Made by a program: the position numbers and the translations under genes. Under the pieces are notes generated by a model, which saw only the letters and a list, made by a program, of their open reading frames with translations, was not told the origin of the DNA and did not search any database. This document shows, piece by piece, positions 44,415 to 53,118 of a stretch of DNA of 64,000 nt (position 1 is the first letter of the stretch; every line of letters begins with the position of its first letter). This stretch comes from Phycisphaeraceae bacterium. Its GTDB lineage: Bacteria; Planctomycetota; Phycisphaerae; Phycisphaerales; Phycisphaeraceae. Location of the stretch: contig JADZCR010000006.1 in NCBI GenBank assembly GCA_020851465.1, positions 248,001-312,000 on the forward strand. Direction: 5' to 3'.

Positions 44415-46739
44415 TCAATCCTTGACGATCAACGGTACCAGGTTCGATGTCGGCAGTGTCAACGCACCGTGCGCCCGGGCTGCGGCGATGGCCAGAGGGC
44501 CTTGACTGGTCTTGACCAGATCGAGAAGTTTGCCCAGTGCAACTTCACCCAGATGGTTACCGATCTGCGTCGCCGACTCCGCCAGGGAGCCGAGCAGAGC
44601 CACGCGTATCTCTTCTGGTTGAGAGGCGTTGAGGGCGGTCTCCGCAATCGCCTGCTGAGCGTCAGGCGTCTGAAGGCGGGCGAGCACCTGAGCTGCGCCG
44701 GTCACCACTTCCGCCCGCTTGTCGGTCAGAGCGTCGATCAGCGAGCTTTGCGCGTCGGACGCCTTGAACAACGGCGAACCGCCGCGAGCGATTTCACCCA
44801 GGATGTTCAGTGCGGTCAGAGCGTAGTGCTTGCTCTCGTCGGGGGTCATGGGCGCACCGGCCGATTTCTTTGCCGTGTCGTCAATCGCTTTCTTGAGATT
44901 GTCGTTACCCGATGAACGCACGACGGTGGTGATCGAGCGGTCCTGATCGTAGCGGCGATTCAACTCAATCTGATCACCCGCCGAAACGATGGCAATCATC
45001 GGAGCGGACGAGAGCTTGTAGTTCTGCGACAGATCGCGACGCAGGCCTTCGATGCCGGCCAGATCCTGATCAGCGATGACCAGATCCACGCCCGGTCCGG
45101 AGTTGACCGTGTCGATTACCTCATTGAGCGTGGTGCCGCCGAAGGCTTGGAAACCCGCCTCTTTGAGGTCGGAGACGAGTTTGTTTGCAGCGTCGCGGTC
45201 GGAGGCGACGACCATCACCGATTGGCTGTCGCTCTGACGCAGTGCCTCAGCCAGCACGGGGACAACGCGATCGACGCCGGGAAATTCATTCTTCGGTTGG
45301 GCATTGGCCATCGTGAAAGCTGCCTCGAATCGCACGCGGCGATCGGGGAATGACAACGCCCGCAGCAGCGGTTGTACCGTGCCTTCACGGTTGATGAGTG
45401 CATCGGTTCCTGCCGTCTTACGCAGGGCGTCAATGGCGTCGAGAGCCAAAGCCGAGTCGTTGTCCTCCAGTGCGCGTGCCAGCACATCGTGTTGGCGCAG
45501 CGGGCCAGCCATCTCCAGGTAATACGCGGGCGGCCTCATATTCGGGTCGTAGCTGAGATCAACTGCCTTGGCCGGCAGGTGGTTTTCACGGCGGAGATTG
45601 GACGCCAGCCAGAGGCTCAAGGCCGCATCCATCTGCGGGTTGAGCGAAAGGGCGGTCTTGGCGGCACGCATGGCCAGCACGTCGTGGTAAATCTCGTTGG
45701 GAATCGGGATCGGCACCAGCCCCGCCAGCGTGTCATCGGTCCAGATCAGCGCCTTGCCTTCGCCCGCATCACTGGAGCCTTTGTCGCCGCGGCTGCCCGC
45801 AGCGTAGTGGTTTTGACCCAGTGTGAGGAAAAGTTCAGCGGCACTGACGTTTTCCGGCACATCAGCGGTCTTAGCAATCTGCTGAAATGCTGCGTCGATC
45901 GTTTTCTTCGCGCTTGGATCCGTCTTGGGATTTTCGCTGACTTCTTTCAGGTATGGCATCGCGCGGGGATAACCGATCTCCGCGAGAACCTGTGCGACCT
46001 GTCCCTGCGCGACCGGGCCGAGGCTCGGCAACGCGACCGATAACGGCTGAACGACCGAGCGACCCAGTGACACCATGGCTGTCAAAACGTACGGGTGCAG
46101 CCGGCTCTGTTTTTCATCGAGCAATGTCTGGAGCAGGGCGGGAGCGGCGTACTGACCGGCAGCCTTGAGACGGGCTGTCGCGTTGACGTTTGCACGCTCG
46201 CCTTCGGCGAGGCTCGTGATGTCCGCGATGATCCGTTTCGGGTCACGGGCGCGGCCGACACGGGCAGCCTGAATCTTGCCCGCGATCTGATCGCTCAATT
46301 CCCGCAGCGACTCAATCTTCGAGGCGATGATGAGCGTCTTTTCATAGTCGCGGTAATCGCCGCTCTCGACGACATCGAGGAGTTGCTGTTCATCCACCGC
46401 CTTGAGCAGCGCTTCGCCGGTGGCCTGCGCCAGATCGGGGCGTGCGATGCGGACGTAGTGATTGAAGTCGGACCAGAGAGCTTTAGGCTCGGTGGCGGTG
46501 TCACGCGAGCTGGCCTTAGCCGGCGGCGCCTCCTCGGCAGCGGGAGCCGCGTCCTTGTTGTCCGCCGCAGTTTCGGCGGGTGTTGCTTCCGGTGCAGCCT
46601 CGGCCGCTTCCGCAGGCATGGCTTCAGCCGGTTCGGCTGCGTTAAGGCCGGCGTCACCTTCATCGGCCCGTACTGGTCCAAAGAAGATCAAGGGCAGGGC
46701 CGTCGAAAGACTCAGTAACCAGCGTCGCGATAGGGGCAT
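44415..46739 (-). CDS. Exported HEAT-repeat protein with embedded receiver-like domain
   Basis: 774 residues from the ATG at 46739, with GGAG 8 bases upstream and a promoter at 46773-46801. A signal peptide (about 1-25) is followed by an Ala/Glu/Pro-rich linker (about 26-85), then helical HEAT-type repeats (about 150-290 and 400-500). Between residues about 507 and 620 lies a segment that looks like a response-regulator receiver fold: VMVVASDRD, DLVIADQDL and MIAIVSAGD as strands. The repeats continue after it (about 640-765). The phospho-acceptor position may be the Asp of VIADQDL, but an extracytoplasmic receiver would have no ATP-dependent kinase, so it is probably a binding module. Confidence 0.82.
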   Translation of the reverse strand: MPLSRRWLLSLSTALPLIFFGPVRADEGDAGLNAAEPAEAMPAEAAEAAPEATPAETAADNKDAAPAAEEAPPAKASSRDTATEPKALWSDFNHYVRIARPDLAQATGEALLKAVDEQQLLDVVESGDYRDYEKTLIIASKIESLRELSDQIAGKIQAARVGRARDPKRIIADITSLAEGERANVNATARLKAAGQYAAPALLQTLLDEKQSRLHPYVLTAMVSLGRSVVQPLSVALPSLGPVAQGQVAQVLAEIGYPRAMPYLKEVSENPKTDPSAKKTIDAAFQQIAKTADVPENVSAAELFLTLGQNHYAAGSRGDKGSSDAGEGKALIWTDDTLAGLVPIPIPNEIYHDVLAMRAAKTALSLNPQMDAALSLWLASNLRRENHLPAKAVDLSYDPNMRPPAYYLEMAGPLRQHDVLARALEDNDSALALDAIDALRKTAGTDALINREGTVQPLLRALSFPDRRVRFEAAFTMANAQPKNEFPGVDRVVPVLAEALRQSDSQSVMVVASDRDAANKLVSDLKEAGFQAFGGTTLNEVIDTVNSGPGVDLVIADQDLAGIEGLRRDLSQNYKLSSAPMIAIVSAGDQIELNRRYDQDRSITTVVRSSGNDNLKKAIDDTAKKSAGAPMTPDESKHYALTALNILGEIARGGSPLFKASDAQSSLIDALTDKRAEVVTGAAQVLARLQTPDAQQAIAETALNASQPEEIRVALLGSLAESATQIGNHLGEVALGKLLDLVKTSQGPLAIAAARAHGALTLPTSNLVPLIVKD

Positions 46740-46772
46740 GCGTGACTCCAAGGGGGGTGCCGCGTGATGTGA

Positions 46773-46801
46773 AATCTATCTCTGGCATCGCGGAGCGTCA
46801 A
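46773..46801 (-). promoter_or_regulatory. Promoter of the HEAT-repeat gene
   Basis: On the minus strand TTGACG (46801-46796) and TAGATT (46778-46773) are 17 bases apart, matching 5 and 4 consensus positions. The predicted start is near 46766, which gives a leader of about 27 bases that contains the GGAG ribosome-binding site. Confidence 0.6.
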
Positions 46802-46969
46802 GCAACGGCAGCTACGGGTGTTGGCTCACGTTCTCCACAATCCCGTTTTCGGGTGCTCTCAGACTGCATCCGCATCCGCTGCTTCCGCCGAATCGACAGC
46901 CTGTTTACCAAGGAAATGTGAAATTCAGCTGCCTACACTTGCGGCTGGTCCTTGGTCGATAATTTCAAG

Positions 46970-48106
46970 ATGGACGCACAGAAAATATCCCGTGCTGTTC
47001 CAGCCGGTCATCCTCGGCTCATTGCCGGCGTGGCGGCGATGGTCGTCGCACTGGTGATGGCTCTGGCACTGCTGTGGACCGCCCGGACAAAGCCGGGACC
47101 GTCCACGGCAAGCGCAGCAGCGCTGGCAGGCAAGCTGAACGCCGCGCAGCACGATGAGGAGATTCAACGGTTTATCCGGCGGGAGATCGACCCGCTGCTG
47201 ACCATATCCGCCGGACGTGATCGCGCTGCAGTGGATCGGGCAATCGACTCGCTACACGAGCGATTCCAGACTTTTCACGAGGGCGTTGATCCCTTTGTCG
47301 AGGACGTATCAAGCTGGACGACGCGGTTTGGTGTCGTCGGCAGAAAGACGCGGGATGTCTGGAACGGGCTGTGGGGAGATTCACAGCAGGCGGATTCGGT
47401 ACGCGACTACATCTCGGAAAAGTTCCAGGCGCAGGTGCTCTCAGAGGAGTCGCTGCGTGATGCGGTGACGCAGGTCATCGCCGATTTCCGCAGCGATCTG
47501 GCCGCCAATCGCAACGAGCTTTTTGTCGGGGTTAGTGCCGCCATCCGTGCCGGCGATGCGCCGATCGAGTTGCGCGAAATCGACATGGGACTTTTCGATC
47601 GTGAGTTGGACCGCCAGATCAAATCACTGGCGTCGGATGCCAGCGTCAACACGATCACATCCGGCATCGTGGTGTTTGCCTCCAGTGCAGCCGCTGAAGA
47701 AATCGCCCGCCGTGTGGCGTATCAACTCCTCGCCAGACTTGTGACCTACATGGCAGCCGATGCAGCCGTGACCAGCAGCGCCGGCGCAGGTGCGACCGTT
47801 ACCGGTGCTGCGCTGGGTGGCACCGGAGGCAGTACCGTCGGGCCGGTCGGGACAGCGATCGGTATTGGCGTGGGGCTTGCGGTAGGTGTGGCGGTTGACT
47901 GGTGGATGACCGCGCAATTCGAGGAAAAACTGGCCGGCGAGTGTCACGCGTATCTGGACCGCATGGAAAAAACGCTTATCGACGGACTCGAAGATGACGA
48001 CTCCCGCGGCGGATTGCGGCAGGCGCTGGCTCAATCGATCCAGCTCAATCAGCGCGTTCAACGTACTGCGATACTCGCGCGAGTAAACAAGGAGGCTGTG
48101 CAATGA
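46970..48106 (+). CDS. Membrane protein with glycine-rich helical hairpin (cassette gene 1)
   Basis: 378 residues from the ATG at 46970; a TTG at 46952 is possible and lies closer to a -10-like TACACT. One N-terminal membrane helix (about 18-38), a helical, charged middle, and a second hydrophobic part (about 215-310) that contains Ala-rich and Gly-rich stretches: SAGAGATVTGAALGGTGGS and PVGTAIGIGVGLAVGVAVDWW. Such Gly-zipper-like sequences often pack tightly in membranes or form pores. No family recognised. The gene ends in a 4-base overlap with the next, and a strong Shine-Dalgarno lies in its tail, so the two proteins are probably made in coupled fashion and act together. Confidence 0.78.
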   Translation: MDAQKISRAVPAGHPRLIAGVAAMVVALVMALALLWTARTKPGPSTASAAALAGKLNAAQHDEEIQRFIRREIDPLLTISAGRDRAAVDRAIDSLHERFQTFHEGVDPFVEDVSSWTTRFGVVGRKTRDVWNGLWGDSQQADSVRDYISEKFQAQVLSEESLRDAVTQVIADFRSDLAANRNELFVGVSAAIRAGDAPIELREIDMGLFDRELDRQIKSLASDASVNTITSGIVVFASSAAAEEIARRVAYQLLARLVTYMAADAAVTSSAGAGATVTGAALGGTGGSTVGPVGTAIGIGVGLAVGVAVDWWMTAQFEEKLAGECHAYLDRMEKTLIDGLEDDDSRGGLRQALAQSIQLNQRVQRTAILARVNKEAVQ

Positions 48107-49137
48107 ACAAACCATCGCAGCCGTTCGACACAGAAAAAATGGCAGCCACCACTCGCTCTATGTACGCGCAGAGTTCCAGTGCACGTCGAAGTCACCTCCC
48201 CATGCTCCGGTTATCTAATCCATCCGTCGTCGCAGTCGTTGCGGTGATTCTGCTGGGGATCATTTGCCGGCCGGTCCTGGCGCAGGGGTCGGCAGTGAAA
48301 GTCGCAGCACGCGAGCTGATTGAAGCCATCATCGAAAAGGGAGGCAAGGAAGCAGCGGAAGACATTGTGCGTTTCGGCGGTGAAGGGGCGGTGCGAGAAG
48401 TATTGGAAAAAGCCGTCAGGGAAGGGGGCGAGTCTCTCGCGGAGCGGGCGGTGCTGATCGCGCGGTCGCAGGGAGTCGATGCCCTGCGTGTGATCGACCG
48501 TGCGCCGGCAAGGTGGGTCAGCGTGCTGGAGGAAATTCCTAAAGATGCGCTTCGCCCTGCAATCCTCGCAGCGCGACGCGAGCCGGAGTTGATGACGCGG
48601 CTTGTTACGACCTACGGCAAAGAAGCTGCGGAGGTCGCAGCCCGTCATCCCGGTATCGGCACCAAACTCGTCGATCAATTGGGCAAGGACGGAATTGAGC
48701 TGGGCATGAGGCTCAGCGACGATCAAGCCATGATCCTCGCACGTCACAGCGACGATATCGCAAAGCTCGTGCCGACTCAGCGTTCCGAGATACTGGCCAA
48801 GATTTCGCGCTCGCCTCGCGCGGTCCTTGAGTTTCTCGAACACCATCCGAAGGTGCTCGCCACGGCTGCGGGCGTCGGTGTCGTGCTGGCGGTTAAGGAT
48901 CAGGTTCTGGGGCCTGCGGGTGAAGTGACGACGTTGCCCGATGGCACCGTCGTCACGCCGGCACCGGGTATGTTTGAGCGTTTCGCCGACCGCGCAGCGG
49001 AGCGATTTCATCAGCCGATCTACGCCATCTTTGCCGTCATCGCATTGCTCATTTTCGCATGGGGTGCTGTTCAGGTATGGCATGTGTGGCGCGTCAAGCG
49101 GATCAAACAAGCATCGCTGCTTCAGCGTCGATCATGA
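48103..49137 (+). CDS. Membrane-anchored helical repeat protein (cassette gene 2)
   Basis: 344 residues, ATG at 48103 with AAGGAGG 8 bases upstream. A signal or anchor helix (about 45-62) ends near PVLAQG, then comes an almost wholly helical region (about 65-260) with irregular repeats of about 18 residues carrying small charged turns such as EVAARHPGIGTKLV, MILARHSDDIAKLV and LEHHPKVLATAA. A membrane helix near 307-326 is followed by a basic tail. It may be a solenoid in the periplasm joined to the membrane at both ends. No family recognised; partner of the preceding gene. Confidence 0.78.
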   Translation: MNKPSQPFDTEKMAATTRSMYAQSSSARRSHLPMLRLSNPSVVAVVAVILLGIICRPVLAQGSAVKVAARELIEAIIEKGGKEAAEDIVRFGGEGAVREVLEKAVREGGESLAERAVLIARSQGVDALRVIDRAPARWVSVLEEIPKDALRPAILAARREPELMTRLVTTYGKEAAEVAARHPGIGTKLVDQLGKDGIELGMRLSDDQAMILARHSDDIAKLVPTQRSEILAKISRSPRAVLEFLEHHPKVLATAAGVGVVLAVKDQVLGPAGEVTTLPDGTVVTPAPGMFERFADRAAERFHQPIYAIFAVIALLIFAWGAVQVWHVWRVKRIKQASLLQRRS

Positions 49138-49251
49138 CCGCGACACCTGTGCGAGGTGCGGTCGATCACGGAGTTATTGCCTAGGGCTGTCGTCGCGGAA
49201 CTGGTTTTTATGGATGTGTCGGATGGCGGTATTGATTAGACTCTCCGCCTC

Positions 49252-50478
49252 ATGAACAGCCTTGCCATCCTTATCATCCTTACGTTTTTCGAGAGTCTCG
49301 TCACGGTCCTCGTCGAGCGAGGCGTTTATTTTTACAGTCAGGCACAGCTTGGATTCAACGACGTTCAAAACCTGTGGCTGGCGCTGGGTAACGGCGTCTT
49401 CTACGTCCTGGGCGCGATGTCCGTCCATCGTCTGACGCACAAATACGCGGAAAAGACGCTGCTGACAGGCATCCTCGTGGGGCACATCATCTGCCACTTG
49501 TCGCTGACGGCGACGATTTACATGCCGGTATTTCTGGCGAGTAATTTTTTGCTTTTTTATGTGACCGGGGCGAAGTGGCCATTGATTGAGAGCTACGTCA
49601 GCGCGGGGCGTGACGCCCGTCAAACCGCCGATGCGGTGGGGAAGTTCAATGTTTCATGGGCTTTATCAGTTCCGATGGCGATGTGGATCGCCGGCCCGCT
49701 CATCGGCTGGAAAACCTGGCACACGTGGACGGGACTGCCCAGCGGGGGATCAGTATTTCTCCTGGCGGTGCTGGTGAACTGCGTCAGCATTGCGATGCTG
49801 ATGCCGCTGGAAAGCCGACCGCAGCATCTGCCGCACGACCATCAGGCCCGCCCCGGTCAGGATGAAATCCGCCGCCTGCGTCTGCTCACCTTATCGAGCC
49901 GGTGGTCGATGCTGGCGAGTTACATTCTGCTGTTCCTGATTGTTCCACTCTGGCCGAGTATTTTTGAAAGTCTTGGGTTTAAGGTCGCCGTCGCCACGAC
50001 GCTGGCGAGCTTCGTGGACATCGTCCGAGCGATTTCATTCTTCGGGCTTCAGCGCACGCCGCGCTGGCACGGGCGTACTGATGTGCTGGTGTACGCCGCC
50101 GTCGGCCTGCCGGTGGGATTTTGTCTGATGCTCTTTGGTAAAAATCTGCCGGCGATCATCGTGGGGCAGGTCATCTTCGGTCTGGCGGCGGGGATGGCCT
50201 ATTACGCTGCCCTCTATTACGCGATGGTCGTCGCCAACGCTTCGGTCGAGTCAGGCAGTGCCCACGAAAGTCTCGTCGGCAGCGGCTTTGCGATCGGGCC
50301 GGCGTTCGGACTCATCGGAGCATGGTTGGGGCACTTCACCGGCGGAACAACATCCGGAATGGCGGTCAGCGTCGTCCCGCTGCTGCTGCTATGCCTCGTC
50401 GGTGCGCTTTGGCCGATACGCAAAATCATCACTTCCTGTGGATCAAAACAAAATCTGCCGATCCCGCCGGCAGGGTGA
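49252..50478 (+). CDS. MFS-type transporter
   Basis: 408 residues with about twelve hydrophobic segments in two groups of six around a polar middle (about 185-205, with RPQHLPHDHQARPGQDE), the layout of a major facilitator superfamily permease. The substrate is not evident from sequence. TAGACT (49237-49242) ends 9 bases before the ATG, and no Shine-Dalgarno sequence is seen, so the mRNA may be nearly leaderless. The 3' end overlaps the convergent glycosidase-like gene by 50 bases. Confidence 0.87.
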   Translation: MNSLAILIILTFFESLVTVLVERGVYFYSQAQLGFNDVQNLWLALGNGVFYVLGAMSVHRLTHKYAEKTLLTGILVGHIICHLSLTATIYMPVFLASNFLLFYVTGAKWPLIESYVSAGRDARQTADAVGKFNVSWALSVPMAMWIAGPLIGWKTWHTWTGLPSGGSVFLLAVLVNCVSIAMLMPLESRPQHLPHDHQARPGQDEIRRLRLLTLSSRWSMLASYILLFLIVPLWPSIFESLGFKVAVATTLASFVDIVRAISFFGLQRTPRWHGRTDVLVYAAVGLPVGFCLMLFGKNLPAIIVGQVIFGLAAGMAYYAALYYAMVVANASVESGSAHESLVGSGFAIGPAFGLIGAWLGHFTGGTTSGMAVSVVPLLLLCLVGALWPIRKIITSCGSKQNLPIPPAG

Positions 50479-52996
50479 ACTTCACCTCCTCACCGCTGCG
50501 CTTGAACTTCACCGCGCCTTGTTTGACGCTGGTGACCGACTTGACATCGAAGGGCAGACGCACCGTCAGCTCCAGCTTTTCAATCGGCTCGCCGGTCCAG
50601 TTGAGGATGGTCACCACCGCGCCGCCGTCGGATAACAGCAGCGGCGTTTCGACCAGTGCGCGATTGGTCTCGACCGGGCGGATTACTCCGGCCTTCTGTG
50701 TCGGAAAGACGATCCAGCGTCGAATCGACTCGGACCAGCCGACGGGCAGGCCGTCCTTTTTCTCCTTGGGCGTCGCGGCGTAGGAAATCCCCGGCCACCA
50801 GGTGTAGTGAATCACTTCGCCCCGGCCGACATTGCGTCGGGCGATCGCCGGGCGGCCATCGTTGAACTTCGCGCCGATCATCATGTCGGTCTCGTCGATA
50901 TCTGACCGCTTGCCGATCGCGGTGAAGTCGCCCAGTTCACCCTTACCGACTCCGACCGCATGGAGCGTCGAGAGATTGCGCATCAGCATCCGTGAATAAG
51001 CTGACTCACGCAGCCCCGTGATGTTGCTGAGCACCTCGGATGATTCGTGGTAGCGGTCATACTTTGCCGCACCGGGGAATGTCACCAGCGTTCCGCCTTT
51101 GCGAGTCCATTCGCCGATCTGCTGCTGCGCTTCGACGGGGACATCCGGCTCGGTGACGTAGAGCACCTTGTAGGGAGCCAGTTCTTTTTCGTTCATCGAA
51201 TCTTCATCAAGAAAGTCAACGGGGATGTTGGCGTGCTGCAGGGCGGTGTAGAGGTCGAAAATCTCAGCCATGTAATCGACGGTGCCGGCATTGAGATTGG
51301 TGTTTGTCGCGTCGGAGATGACTTTCGCAATCGGTTCGTTCATCTCGTCCCACATCTGCGCACTGCGGGGCATGAGGATCGCCACCTGTGCCCGCGGTCG
51401 GCGTCCGGGATAGAGCAGTTCTTCCGCGTCGGCGATCATCGCGTGCGCCTCGGCCATCTTGGGCAGCACTTTCACGTTTTCCGAGTAGCAGTTGCCGGGG
51501 AAGTTGTATTCGGGGCCGAAGACAAAATATTTGATGCCCTTACCGCCGCTGCCGGCGATGGTGATAATTTTCTGAAGGATGCCGTCGGTACGGTCGCCCG
51601 CGGTACGGGGAATGACATAACCGCCGAACTCGATACCGCTCAGCACTGCCGCCGAGCGCAGCTTGGCGCAGTAAAACGACCACTGCCACGCCTGACTGTC
51701 ATGAAACCAGTCCTCTGTCCACAGGCACTGGCCGCCCTTCATGCGTGCGAACTCAAACCAGTCCTGTCCACCCATAGCCGCGTCGGGGCTGGTCTTGTCC
51801 GCGTTGTTTGCCACTGGGCCGGGAACATAGAGCCGCCCGGCGAAAAAGTTCCAGTTCGTGAAGGTCGGCAGTCCTGGATAAAACGCATCTTCCAGAGCTT
51901 TGGACGCTTCGGCGTAATAGCGTGACGAGTCCCACGCGAAAAAGCGCATCGTCCAGTAGAACAGCCTTTTGGTCGGCAGATCCTTGGCGGCACTGCGGCC
52001 GATGGGTTTGAGTTCTTCCCAGTTTGTCGCGTTCACCTGATGCGGCGCGATGCCATCCGCCTGGAGATGTTCCCGCATGTAATTGTGGAACCGCGTCATT
52101 GCCTTGTCGTTGGCTTCGAGCTGCTTGAACGTCGCGGGGTAGTACCACCCCGGCTCGTCACCCATCGCAAAAACTGCCATGTCTTTGGCGTCGTAACCGG
52201 CGCTGAGGTACGGCTTGGCTTGATCCTGCGCCCACTTGGTCAGATCGGTCGCCTGCTTGGGGTCGTAATCGAAAACGTATCCCGGCGGGCTGTAAACCGC
52301 CCAGGCGGTACGGCGGTTTCCCGTGGTCAGCAGCATTTCGCGTATCAGCTTATTGGAGGGCAGCATGATGCCGTTGAAACCGCCCAGAGACAGCTCGTGA
52401 ATTCCTTCGTTCCAGTTGCGACGATCACCGTCGCCGCCGATGAATCGGTCCACGATAAAAAACTTCTGAGGCCGTTTCCCCGGCGCACCCTCGAAGGCTT
52501 TCCAGTAGCGATGGTTGTAGGTCGCCATCGTCGCCGCTTTGGGGGTGTCGCCTTCCTTGTAAATCATCACGCCCAGGTCGCCGGTAAAAAGATCGCCTGA
52601 AAGCGGGATTGCCGTGTCGCTGCCGTCGAACTTGATCTCCGCTTCGACGAGGGTCGGATCAGCCGCGCCGGGGATGCCCAGGTGCAGCACCAGGGGGAAG
52701 TCGTTCATGTACACATTGGGATAGATGTGTTGACCGACGGAGGTGGCAGCGTTTGCACGGGTGAATGCGGTCCACGCACTCCATGCGTCGCCGGTTGTCG
52801 CGACCGAGCCTTCCACGCCGGTGAGGGAGAAGGAAAACTTTTTGTCAGCAGCCGGTGCAGCACCGCCGGTCGAGGTGATGCGTGCCCGCCATTGAAAGAG
52901 CGGGATTTTTGCCGGATCGATCGACGCTCTTGTCGGCAGAGCGAGGGTCAACAATGCGAGGAGCAGGCAAACGGTGGAGAGGGTTCGCTGAGTCAT
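50429..52996 (-). CDS. Exported glycoside-hydrolase-like protein (beta-galactosidase/GH42-like)
   Basis: 855 residues, GGAG about 9 bases before the ATG. A signal peptide (about 1-24) is followed by a beta-sandwich-like N-terminal region, a central TIM-barrel-like region (about 200-520, with AMGDEPGWYYPATF and CLWTEDWFHD containing candidate acids), and a GATase-like beta-galactosidase trimerisation-type domain (about 545-720, IPVDFLDEDSMNEKELAPYKVL). A beta-rich end completes it. The order is that of GH42-type or related enzymes, but catalytic residues need comparison with a known structure. Its 3' end overlaps the MFS gene. No Asp-box or CBM motif is visible. The product is likely periplasmic or secreted and involved in polysaccharide use. 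Confidence 0.75.
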   Translation of the reverse strand: MTQRTLSTVCLLLALLTLALPTRASIDPAKIPLFQWRARITSTGGAAPAADKKFSFSLTGVEGSVATTGDAWSAWTAFTRANAATSVGQHIYPNVYMNDFPLVLHLGIPGAADPTLVEAEIKFDGSDTAIPLSGDLFTGDLGVMIYKEGDTPKAATMATYNHRYWKAFEGAPGKRPQKFFIVDRFIGGDGDRRNWNEGIHELSLGGFNGIMLPSNKLIREMLLTTGNRRTAWAVYSPPGYVFDYDPKQATDLTKWAQDQAKPYLSAGYDAKDMAVFAMGDEPGWYYPATFKQLEANDKAMTRFHNYMREHLQADGIAPHQVNATNWEELKPIGRSAAKDLPTKRLFYWTMRFFAWDSSRYYAEASKALEDAFYPGLPTFTNWNFFAGRLYVPGPVANNADKTSPDAAMGGQDWFEFARMKGGQCLWTEDWFHDSQAWQWSFYCAKLRSAAVLSGIEFGGYVIPRTAGDRTDGILQKIITIAGSGGKGIKYFVFGPEYNFPGNCYSENVKVLPKMAEAHAMIADAEELLYPGRRPRAQVAILMPRSAQMWDEMNEPIAKVISDATNTNLNAGTVDYMAEIFDLYTALQHANIPVDFLDEDSMNEKELAPYKVLYVTEPDVPVEAQQQIGEWTRKGGTLVTFPGAAKYDRYHESSEVLSNITGLRESAYSRMLMRNLSTLHAVGVGKGELGDFTAIGKRSDIDETDMMIGAKFNDGRPAIARRNVGRGEVIHYTWWPGISYAATPKEKKDGLPVGWSESIRRWIVFPTQKAGVIRPVETNRALVETPLLLSDGGAVVTILNWTGEPIEKLELTVRLPFDVKSVTSVKQGAVKFKRSGEEVKFTLPAGSADFVLIHRK

Positions 52997-53118
52997 GGTA
53001 CGAATCTCCGGGTGCGGGGAAACGATCTCGTGGCATCATCGGTCGCGGACCAGCAGGCCGCAAGCCAACACCTGCGCAGCCTGAGCGTGCCGCTGGATGC
53101 GAGATTACGTTGGAATGT

